Assembly (NCBI GenBank): GCA_017610335.1 | Contig: JAFCCG010000013.1 | Span: forward strand, 1-46,398 | Direction: 5' to 3' | DNA: 46,398 nt | Source: Chloroflexota bacterium | Lineage (GTDB): Archaea; Iainarchaeota; Iainarchaeia; Iainarchaeales; GCA-2688035 | Part shown: piece by piece, positions 22,042-28,489 of the stretch | Layout of the letters: every line of letters starts with the position of its first letter | How positions within the stretch are numbered: position 1 is the first letter of the stretch | Notes under the pieces: model-generated | Seen by the model: the letters and a program-made list of their open reading frames with translations, nothing else | What the model was told of the DNA's origin: nothing | The model's database searches: none | Translations under genes and position numbers: made by a program

Positions 22042-23433
22042 ATGAGTGAAAAAAAGGCTGGAAAAAAGGTTGAGCACAAACCAAAGAAGCCAAAGGCAGC
22101 TCCAAAAGGAGCTGCCAAAGTTAAAGCAGGCAAGACTGCCAAAACTGAAGCAGGCAAGACTGCCAAAACTGAAGCAGGCAAGACTGCCAAAACTGAAGCA
22201 GGCAAGACTGCCAAAACTGAAGCAGGCAAAGCCTCAAAGACAGGCAAAAATACCGAAACCAAAATAGTAAAAACAGAACATGCTTCAAAAGAAAGTGCAA
22301 AAGATGAGGCAGTTCAGGCAGAAATAAACATTGGAATGGTTGGCCACGTTGACCATGGGAAAACCAGCATTACTCAGGCTCTTACAGGAAAATGGACCGA
22401 TACACATAGTGAAGAACTAAAAAGAGGAATAAGCATCAGACTTGGATACGCAGATGTTATATTCTACAAATGCGAACACTGCAAAGGAATAGAGGCATAT
22501 TCAACAAAAGCTGTTTGTCCAATATGCGGCAAAAAGGCAAAGAAGTTGAGAAAAATTTCTTTTGTAGACGCGCCAGGTCACGAAACTTTAATGACCACAA
22601 TGCTTTCAGGAGCAGCAATTATGGACGGAGCAATTCTGGTAATTGCTGCAAATGAAAAATGTCCACAGCCTCAGACAGAAGAACATCTTACTGCATTGAA
22701 AATGGCAGGCATTGAAAAAATAGTAATTGCACAAAATAAAATTGACCTTGTAGAAATGCCAAAAGCAAAAGAGAACATGAAACAAATTAAGGAATTCCTT
22801 GACCTGCTAATAGAAGCAGTGGAAAAAACAATTCCAACACCAAAATTTGATTTGAAAAAACCTCTTTTGATGTATTGTGCAAGATCCTTTGATATAAACA
22901 AACCAGGTTCAAAGCTAAAAGCAATGCAGGGCGGAGTAATAGGCGGAACAATTATTCAAGGCAAAGCAATTATTGGAGAAAAAATTCTGATAAGACCAGG
23001 AATTGAAGGCAAAGAAATTTCAACAGATATAAGAAGTCTTAGTTGCAGTTCAGGAAATCTTAAAGAAGCAATTCCGGGCGGACTTGTTGCAATAGGAACA
23101 GGACTTGACCCAAGCCTTACACAAAATGACAGATTAAGAGGACAGGTTGTTGGAACAGAAAAAAGTCTGCCTGAAACAGTAACAGATCTTAACACAGAAA
23201 TTAATTATATTAAAAGAGTTGTTGAAAAAGTTGAAAGAAAAATAAAACCAAACGAAACAGTTGTGCTTACAATTGGCACAATGGCAGAAGTTGGAATTGT
23301 TACGAGTATAGGCGGAAACAAAGCAAAAATTTCACTAAAAAATAAGATCGTGGTATTACCAGGACAAAAGATTGCAGTAAGCAAAAAAGCAGAAGGAAGG
23401 TGGCAGCTAGTTGCATACGCCGTTGCAAAGTAA
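22042..23433 (+). CDS. eif2g: Translation initiation factor aIF2 subunit gamma with repetitive N-terminal extension
   Basis: 463 residues. The GTPase core starts near residue 95: INIGMVGHVDHGKTSITQALTGKWTDTHSEELKRGISIRLGYAD, then a zinc-knuckle-like CEHCKG...CPICGKKAKKL, FVDAPGHETLM (G3) and NKIDLV (G4). C-terminal barrels bind Met-tRNAi. The first ~90 residues are non-homologous, built on GKTAKTEA repeats encoded by a 24-bp tandem repeat. The 3' end overlaps the PIN-protein frame by 23 nt. Confidence 0.96.
   Translation: MSEKKAGKKVEHKPKKPKAAPKGAAKVKAGKTAKTEAGKTAKTEAGKTAKTEAGKTAKTEAGKASKTGKNTETKIVKTEHASKESAKDEAVQAEINIGMVGHVDHGKTSITQALTGKWTDTHSEELKRGISIRLGYADVIFYKCEHCKGIEAYSTKAVCPICGKKAKKLRKISFVDAPGHETLMTTMLSGAAIMDGAILVIAANEKCPQPQTEEHLTALKMAGIEKIVIAQNKIDLVEMPKAKENMKQIKEFLDLLIEAVEKTIPTPKFDLKKPLLMYCARSFDINKPGSKLKAMQGGVIGGTIIQGKAIIGEKILIRPGIEGKEISTDIRSLSCSSGNLKEAIPGGLVAIGTGLDPSLTQNDRLRGQVVGTEKSLPETVTDLNTEINYIKRVVEKVERKIKPNETVVLTIGTMAEVGIVTSIGGNKAKISLKNKIVVLPGQKIAVSKKAEGRWQLVAYAVAK
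22126..22233 (+). repeat. 24-bp minisatellite in the aIF2-gamma N-terminal extension
   Basis: Four identical copies of GCAGGCAAGACTGCCAAAAC+TGAA (22126, 22150, 22174, 22198) plus a half copy, encoding AGKTAKTE. Complete identity of the copies indicates recent expansion or homogenisation. Confidence 0.95.
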
Positions 23434-23809
23434 ACCGAAAATTGCATTTGACACAAATATGCTGCTCACAATAGGACAGTTAAAAATTGATGTGTTTTTT
23501 GAGGTTGAAAAAAAATTTGGAAAGGAAATAATGCTTGCAATTCCAAAACAGGTTTTGGAAGAACTTGAAGGATTTAAAACAAGCAATGAAAAAATGAAAA
23601 AAGATATAAAAATAGCATTGGAGGAAATTAAAAGGCACAAAGTTGAAAAAATGCAGGTCGAAGCAGGAAATGCAGATAATGCTCTGGAAAAGATGGCAAA
23701 ACAGGGTTTTTACGTTGCTTCAAACGATGCAGTGCTTAGAAAAAGAATAAAAGGCTTTGGTGGAAAAGTTATTTACTTAAGACAAAGTCGTTTTCTTGAA
23801 ATAGAATAG
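23411..23809 (+). CDS. PIN-domain ribonuclease (Fcf1/Utp24-like)
   Basis: About 132 residues. PKIAFDTNMLL carries the first catalytic Asp of PIN domains, VLEELEGFK the conserved Glu, and GNADNALEKMAKQGFYVASNDAVLRKRIKGFGGKVIYLRQ the later acidic cluster. Archaeal Fcf1-like proteins sit between aIF2-gamma and rpoE1, as here, and are candidate pre-rRNA nucleases. No ATG precedes the catalytic Asp; TTG 23411 or TTG 23423 must start it, overlapping aIF2-gamma. The exact start is uncertain. Confidence 0.88.
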   Translation: MHTPLQSKPKIAFDTNMLLTIGQLKIDVFFEVEKKFGKEIMLAIPKQVLEELEGFKTSNEKMKKDIKIALEEIKRHKVEKMQVEAGNADNALEKMAKQGFYVASNDAVLRKRIKGFGGKVIYLRQSRFLEIE

Positions 23810-23822
23810 GAGGAAGACAAAA

Positions 23823-24422
23823 ATGTATAGCGTTGTAAAAATAAGGGAAAAGGTAAGAGTTCCACCAAAACTTTTGGGCGGAAAACTTGAAAATTCAGTG
23901 CTTGAAATAATTCAAGAAGGATACGAAGGATTAGTGGACGACGATGTCGGACTTGTAATTGCAGTTACAAAAGCAGGAAACATTGGCGAAGGAAAAGTTG
24001 TTTTAGGCGACGAAGCAGCTTATTTTGAAGCAGATATTGAAATGCTTGTATACAAACCATTAATGCATGAGCTTGTTGAAGGCAATATTTCAGAAATAAC
24101 AGAATTTGGAGCATTTATTAGGATAAGTCCAATTGAAGGATTAATCCACGTAAGTCAAATAATGGATGATTTCATAAACTACGATGCAAAAATGCCTGGC
24201 TTTGTCGGCAAAAAAACAGGAAAAAAGATTACAGTAGATGATGATGTTCTGGCAAGAATTGTAACAATTTCACTCAGAGGAAACATCCAAAACAGTAAAA
24301 TTGGTCTTACAATGAGACAGCCTTTTCTTGGAAAAGAAGGATGGGCAAAAAAGGATGAAAAGATAGCAAAAGTAAAAGCTGCTGAAAAAAAGCCAGCAAA
24401 AAAAGAAAAGGAGAAACAATAA
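23823..24422 (+). CDS. rpoE1: RNA polymerase subunit E' (Rpo7/Rpb7)
   Basis: 199 residues. YSVVKIREKVRVPPKLLGGKLENSVLEIIQEGYEG is the Rpb7 N-terminal ribonucleoprotein-like domain, and VVEGNISEITEFGAFIRISPIEGLIHVSQIMDDFI-type sequence is the S1/OB domain that binds emerging RNA. It forms the polymerase stalk with Rpo4. Start: AGGAGGAAGACAAAAATG. The last ~25 residues are Lys/Glu/Ala-rich. Confidence 0.96.
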   Translation: MYSVVKIREKVRVPPKLLGGKLENSVLEIIQEGYEGLVDDDVGLVIAVTKAGNIGEGKVVLGDEAAYFEADIEMLVYKPLMHELVEGNISEITEFGAFIRISPIEGLIHVSQIMDDFINYDAKMPGFVGKKTGKKITVDDDVLARIVTISLRGNIQNSKIGLTMRQPFLGKEGWAKKDEKIAKVKAAEKKPAKKEKEKQ

Positions 24423-24434
24423 AAGTGAACGCTT

Positions 24435-24629
24435 ATGGGAAAAGAAAAAGCCTGCAGAAAATGTAGAATGGTTGTAGAAGAAAAAGAAAAATGCCCAAAT
24501 TGTGAAGGAGACAATTTCACAACATTCTGGAGAGGATATGTTATAATACTTGACCCGGAAAATAGTGAAATTGCAAAAAAAATGGGAACAACCAGACCTG
24601 GAAAATTTGCACTAAGACTAAGCCGGTAA
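24435..24629 (+). CDS. spt4: Transcription elongation factor Spt4
   Basis: 64 residues. ACRKCRMVVEEKEKCPNCEGDNFTTFWRGYVIILDPENSEIAKKMG has the two CX2C zinc pairs and the WxGxxxIxDPxxSxIAxxxG signature of Spt4 (RpoE''). With Spt5 it forms the universal processivity factor. In many archaea a DUF359 dephospho-CoA kinase gene follows; here eS24 follows directly. Confidence 0.95.
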   Translation: MGKEKACRKCRMVVEEKEKCPNCEGDNFTTFWRGYVIILDPENSEIAKKMGTTRPGKFALRLSR

Positions 24630-24659
24630 AAAAAAGTAAAAAGGACTAAGGTGAGTTGA

Positions 24660-25085
24660 ATGGAACTAGAGATAACTGGAAAAAAAGAAAATAAAACACT
24701 TCAAAGACAAGAAGTAAAAATTGAAATAAAAAATGCAATGCTTACACCAAGCAGAAAAGAACTAAGACCAAAAATTGCAGCATTGCTTGGAGCAAAAGAA
24801 GAGCTTACAGTAATTGAAAACATTGATCACACTTTTGGCACAAACCAAGGGAAAATAAAAGCCCATGTTTACGAAAACGAAGAAGCAATGAAAAAAACAG
24901 AACCAGCTTACCTTATTCAAAGGGACTTGGGAAAACAAAAGAAAAAAGGCAAAGAAGAAAAAAAGCCTGAAGGCAAAGAAGAAAAGCCTGCTAAAACTGA
25001 AGAAAAGAAGCCCGAAGGGAAAGAAAAAAAGCCTGAAGGCAAAGAAGAAAAACCGGCTGAAAAAAAGAAAGAAGGTGACAACTGA
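24660..25085 (+). CDS. rps24e: 30S ribosomal protein eS24 with repetitive Lys/Glu/Pro tail
   Basis: 141 residues. The first ~95 (NKTLQRQEVKIEIKNAMLTPSRKELRPKIAALLGAKEELTVIENIDHTFGTNQGKIKAHVYENEEAMKKTEP) are eS24. The remainder repeats KPEGKEEKP and is probably disordered. The start follows AAGGTGAGTTGA. The last base of the stop codon is the first base of the eS31 ATG frame, so the two overlap by one nucleotide. Confidence 0.94.
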   Translation: MELEITGKKENKTLQRQEVKIEIKNAMLTPSRKELRPKIAALLGAKEELTVIENIDHTFGTNQGKIKAHVYENEEAMKKTEPAYLIQRDLGKQKKKGKEEKKPEGKEEKPAKTEEKKPEGKEKKPEGKEEKPAEKKKEGDN

Positions 25086-25408
25086 TGCCAAAGAAACAAA
25101 AAGAAAGAAAGGGAAAAAAAGTAAGGAAAAAACATCCAAAGCACCTTAAGTCTACATTGTACGAAGCCAAAGAAAATGCAATTGAAAGAAAAAGAAGAAG
25201 CTGTCCAAAATGCGGGGCAGGCATTCTACTGGCAGAACACAATAACAGACTCAACTGCGGAAAATGTGGCTACACAGAATTCAAAAGCAAAACTGCTGAA
25301 CCAAAGCAAACAGAAACAAAACAAGAAAAAACAGCCGAAACAAAAGAAGCTCCAAAGGAAGAAAAAGCTGCAGAACACAAGGAAAAAAAAGTTACCAAAG
25401 GTAAATAA
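25085..25408 (+). CDS. rps27ae: 30S ribosomal protein eS31 (S27ae) with charged tail
   Basis: 107 residues. The basic N-terminus is followed by SCPKCGAGILLAEHNNRLNCGKCGYTEF, the four-cysteine zinc ribbon of archaeal S27ae. The core is about 60-65 residues; the rest is a Lys/Glu/Thr/Ala-rich tail. In eukaryotes this domain is fused to ubiquitin; no such fusion is present here. It overlaps eS24 by one nucleotide. Confidence 0.95.
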   Translation: MPKKQKERKGKKVRKKHPKHLKSTLYEAKENAIERKRRSCPKCGAGILLAEHNNRLNCGKCGYTEFKSKTAEPKQTETKQEKTAETKEAPKEEKAAEHKEKKVTKGK

Positions 25409-25422
25409 GAAAAGGTCAGTAA

Positions 25423-25965
25423 ATGATTGAAAGCTTTATTTTCAATATTTTTTTTGACCTTGCCCTAATTTCGCTCCCAATAGCATTTCTTCTTTCAAGA
25501 AAAAGAAATCTAAAAAAAACATTACAAGAACTTGGCTTTGGTAAAATTAATGGCCTAAGCCTTTTGAAAAAAAGCCTGCTTCTTTTTGTTGCACTAATTA
25601 TTTCATCAATAATACTCTCCACAGCATTTGGCTTTTTTGGATTGAATGATTTAAACCTTGTAGCAGAATCAATTAAAAAAATAAGTCCGATTATTCCACT
25701 GTTTTTAATGATTGTAATTCTTCGAGTAATAAGCGAAGAAATTTTCTTCCGAGGGTTTCTTGTTGAAAAAATAGGAATTGTTGCAAGCAGCGGAGTATTT
25801 GCATTATTCCACATAGGATATGGGAGCATTGCAGAAATAATCGGCGCGTTTGCTTTAGGCCTGATTTTGGCAAAAGCGTTCCAATTAAATAAAAATTTGT
25901 ACCCAAATATACTGGCACATGCGGCATACAATGCCATTGCATTAGGAGCAATATTTTTGGTGTAA
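25423..25965 (+). CDS. CPBP-family intramembrane metalloprotease (CAAX protease-like)
   Basis: 180 residues, about five to six hydrophobic segments. The CPBP motifs are present: ISEEIFFRGFL (motif 1, Glu-Glu...Arg), VFALFHIGYGS (His) and NILAHAAYNAIAL (motif 3). Related proteins are CAAX-prenyl endoproteases and bacteriocin-maturation proteases; the substrate here is unknown. It is inserted between eS31 and Sua5/Kae1, an unusual location in an otherwise conserved cluster. Confidence 0.88.
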   Translation: MIESFIFNIFFDLALISLPIAFLLSRKRNLKKTLQELGFGKINGLSLLKKSLLLFVALIISSIILSTAFGFFGLNDLNLVAESIKKISPIIPLFLMIVILRVISEEIFFRGFLVEKIGIVASSGVFALFHIGYGSIAEIIGAFALGLILAKAFQLNKNLYPNILAHAAYNAIALGAIFLV

Positions 25966-26031
25966 AAAATGGCAATAATAAAATTGCCTAAAAACAATAA
26001 TTAAAGGTGTAAAAAAAATGGCAATAATAAA
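25961..26031 (+). repeat. Duplicated translation-start segment before Sua5
   Basis: TGTAAAAAATGGCAATAATAAAA-type sequence occurs at about 25961-25983 and again at 26009-26032. The first copy opens only an 11-codon frame (25969-26004) with the same MAIIK start as the real gene. This looks like a local duplication of the leader and first codons. Confidence 0.75.
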
Positions 26032-26635
26032 AAAAATGTTTCCTGGAAAAGAAAAAGAAATAGCTGAAAAAGCCGCAAAAATAATGAAAGAAGGCGGAGT
26101 AATTGTTTTTCCAACAGAATCAAGTTACGGAATTGGAGTTGACGCAACAAACGAAACAGCAATAAAAAAGATTGCACTCATAAAGCAGCAGCCTGAAGAA
26201 AAAAACATTTCAATAATAGTTTCAAATATTGAACAAGCAGAACAATTCGGATTTGTAAAAGAAGACGCAAAAAAACTTGTTGAAAGATTTATGCCTGGTC
26301 CGCTTACACTTATTGTGAAAAAAAAACCAGGGGTTTCAAGACTGCTTGGTAATGAAACAATTGCCTTCAGAATTTCAAGCAACCCAATTGCAAGATCTGT
26401 TTGCACAGCACTTGGCAACGGAATTACTGCAACATCTGCAAACCTTCACGAAAGACCAAACATTTATGATGCAAGAGAAGCAATAAAAGAATTCAACAAC
26501 CGTGTCCACCTGATAATTGACGACGGAGAGCTTGCACACAACACGCCAAGCACAATCTACAATGTGCAGGAAAAAAAGATACTGAGAACAGGGCCAATAA
26601 TGGAATTCAGGATAAAGCAGGCGCTTGGGGGATAA
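26018..26635 (+). CDS. sua5: Threonylcarbamoyl-AMP synthase (Sua5/YrdC)
   Basis: 205 residues. GGVIVFPTESSYGIGVDATNETAIKKIALIKQQP, FMPGPLTLIVKKKPG, IAFRISSNPIARSV and ITATSANLHERPNIYDAREA are the YrdC-domain blocks. It makes threonylcarbamoyl-AMP for t6A37 in ANN-decoding tRNAs, the substrate used by Kae1 two genes downstream. It lacks the C-terminal Sua5 domain, so it is the YrdC-only form. The usual K-x-R-P pocket is partly altered (KQQPEEKN). Start set by AAGGTGTAAAAAAAATG. Confidence 0.92.
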   Translation: MAIIKKMFPGKEKEIAEKAAKIMKEGGVIVFPTESSYGIGVDATNETAIKKIALIKQQPEEKNISIIVSNIEQAEQFGFVKEDAKKLVERFMPGPLTLIVKKKPGVSRLLGNETIAFRISSNPIARSVCTALGNGITATSANLHERPNIYDAREAIKEFNNRVHLIIDDGELAHNTPSTIYNVQEKKILRTGPIMEFRIKQALGG

Positions 26636-26638
26636 GGA

Positions 26639-27361
26639 ATGGGTGCTGCGGGAGACACTGTGATAATAATTCCGGCCTATAACGAAGCAATGTGGATTGG
26701 CAACACAATTGACTCAATTAGGAAAACGGGCATTAAGGCAGAAATAATTGTGGTAAGCGACAGAAGCATGGACGGAACGGCTTCCATTGCAAGAAGCAAG
26801 GGAGTAAAAGTAATTACTTTGAAAAAGCATCTTGGCAAAACAGGCGCTATATTCACTGGCCTTAAAGAAGCTCTTAAAAGAAAACCTTCAGCAGTGCTTT
26901 TCCTTGATGCAGACATTGAAAAGATTCGAAGGAAAACATTGATAGAAATGGTTAGAAACGCAATGAATGGAACAAGACAAGACAGGTCAGTGATGACTAT
27001 AGCAGGATACAGACAAAGGAATAACAGAGAAATACAAACAGAATATTCCGGAAACCGCTCATTTAGCCTGCCGGCAGCCTGGAAACTGCATTCAACAAAA
27101 TTTAAGGGCACGCCAACTGGTTATGGCCTTGAAGAATTTTTAAATGGAAGCGATATTTTTACTGAAAAAAAGATTACTAAGGGAAACCCCTTTGTGCAAA
27201 GGCCTTTTGACGAAGCAAGCCATTTACCTTGGATTCCTAGCGCCGATATTGTTGAAACAAAGCAAAAAATGCAAAAGAAGAAAATTGTTTCAAAAAAGGT
27301 GCTTAGATTTCCAGATAGATTTCCAAAAATCAGAGGCTTTTCATCAAGAAAAAGGAGATAA
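26639..27361 (+). CDS. Family 2-like glycosyltransferase
   Basis: 240 residues. VIIIPAYNEAMWIGNTIDSIR, IIVVSDRSMDGTASIARSKG and AVLFLDADIEKI (DxD-like) are the GT2/GT-A nucleotide-sugar-binding elements. No C-terminal membrane segments are visible, so it resembles soluble dolichol-phosphate mannosyltransferase-type catalytic domains. The acceptor is unknown. The C-terminal 80 residues are basic and unlike other GT2 proteins I know. It lies between Sua5 and Kae1 and starts 3 nt after Sua5, so it is cotranscribed. Confidence 0.85.
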   Translation: MGAAGDTVIIIPAYNEAMWIGNTIDSIRKTGIKAEIIVVSDRSMDGTASIARSKGVKVITLKKHLGKTGAIFTGLKEALKRKPSAVLFLDADIEKIRRKTLIEMVRNAMNGTRQDRSVMTIAGYRQRNNREIQTEYSGNRSFSLPAAWKLHSTKFKGTPTGYGLEEFLNGSDIFTEKKITKGNPFVQRPFDEASHLPWIPSADIVETKQKMQKKKIVSKKVLRFPDRFPKIRGFSSRKRR

Positions 27362-27383
27362 AGAATTTTGGAAGTGAAAGAAG

Positions 27384-28379
27384 ATGATTTGTTTAGGTAT
27401 TGAAAGCACTGCGCATACCTTTTCAATCGCAATCGTGTCAGATAAAGGAGGAAAGTGCAACATCCTTGCAAACGAAAAGCATTCGGTTGTAACAAAACAG
27501 GGCGGCATGATTCCAAGAGAGTTGGCAATTCACCACCAAAAATATGCCGTGCCTGTTCTTAAAGCAGCTTTAAAAAAAGCAAACTTGAAATTAAAGGACA
27601 TTGATTTAATCGCGTTCTCAATTGGGCCTGGCATAGGCAATGCCTTAACTGTTGGAGCGGTAGCAGCAAGAGCATTAGCTTTAGCCAACAACAAGCCATT
27701 GCTTGGGGTAAACCACTGCGTTGCCCATATTGAAATAGGAAAGGCCCTGACAGGGACCAAAGACCCGATTGTTGTTTACGTAAGCGGGGCAAATACTCAG
27801 ATAATTGGTTACGAGAAAGGAAGGTACCGCGTATACGGCGAAACTTTGGATATAGGGATTGGCAATCTTCTTGACACTTTTGGCAGAAAACTGGGATTGG
27901 GCTTTCCTGCCGGGCCGGTACTTGATGGAATGTACTTTGAGGGAAAGCAATATGTGGAACTGCCTTACACTGTGAAAGGAATGGACCTTGCGTTTTCAGG
28001 ATTGCAAACAGCCGCAGTGCAAAAAATCGGAAAGGAAAGGAAAGAGGACCTTGCTTACTCCCTTTTGCACAATGCATTTGCAATGGTTGCAGAAGTAAGC
28101 GAAAGAGCACTTGCACACACAGAAAAAAAAGAGCTTTTGCTCACCGGAGGGGTAGCAGCAAGCAAGGCATTGAGGGAAATGCTTCAAAAAATGTGCGATG
28201 AAAGGAAAGCAAAATTCTTTGTGCCGCCATTTGCAGCATGCCTTGACAATGGCTTATTGCCAGCATGGCTTGGAATTGTGGAATACAAAACAGGAAACAG
28301 GATGAAAGTTGAAGAAACTGCTGTTGACCAAAGGCAGAGGACTGATTCAATTAATGTAAACTGGATTCAACATATGTGA
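27384..28379 (+). CDS. kae1: KEOPS complex subunit Kae1 (tRNA threonylcarbamoyltransferase)
   Basis: 331 residues. CLGIESTAHTFSIAIV is the ASKHA nucleotide-binding start, AIHHQKYAVPV and NHCVAHIEIG hold the metal-binding histidines, and LLLTGGVAASKALREML and ACLDNGLLPAWLG the phosphate and metal sites. It transfers the threonylcarbamoyl group to A37 of tRNA. Its kinase partner Bud32, often fused or adjacent, is 14 kb away here. Start ATG follows GTGAAAGAAG. GC content and codon use look similar to the neighbours. Confidence 0.96.
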   Translation: MICLGIESTAHTFSIAIVSDKGGKCNILANEKHSVVTKQGGMIPRELAIHHQKYAVPVLKAALKKANLKLKDIDLIAFSIGPGIGNALTVGAVAARALALANNKPLLGVNHCVAHIEIGKALTGTKDPIVVYVSGANTQIIGYEKGRYRVYGETLDIGIGNLLDTFGRKLGLGFPAGPVLDGMYFEGKQYVELPYTVKGMDLAFSGLQTAAVQKIGKERKEDLAYSLLHNAFAMVAEVSERALAHTEKKELLLTGGVAASKALREMLQKMCDERKAKFFVPPFAACLDNGLLPAWLGIVEYKTGNRMKVEETAVDQRQRTDSINVNWIQHM

Positions 28380-28456
28380 AGAAACAACCAGAAAATACAT
28401 TAACGGTGTTCGCAATTCATCCACCCGTTAAAACCGGCGGTATTCTTGCGAAATAG

Positions 28457-28464
28457 TTATAAAA
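28457..28464 (+). promoter_or_regulatory. TATA box of the DUF3160 lipoprotein gene
   Basis: TTATAAAA is centred about 30 bp before the ATG at 28490, with no ribosome binding site between. This fits a leaderless or near-leaderless transcript. A CCGTTAAAACCGGCGG segment lies further upstream. Confidence 0.55.
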
Positions 28465-28489
28465 GAAAGGATACATTACTTTCTGTAAT

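Noticed and set aside
22126-22233. Tandem repeat considered as a CRISPR-like array
   Set aside because: Units are contiguous with no spacers, lie in frame within aIF2-gamma and no cas genes are present.
25969-26004. 11-codon ORF MAIIKLPKNNN as a gene
   Set aside because: It is a duplicate of the Sua5 start with a quick stop; treated as a repeat rather than a gene.
28415-28445. CCGTTAAAACCGGCGG segment as a strong terminator or operator
   Set aside because: Only 3-bp CCG/CGG arms pair and no T-run follows; too weak to call.
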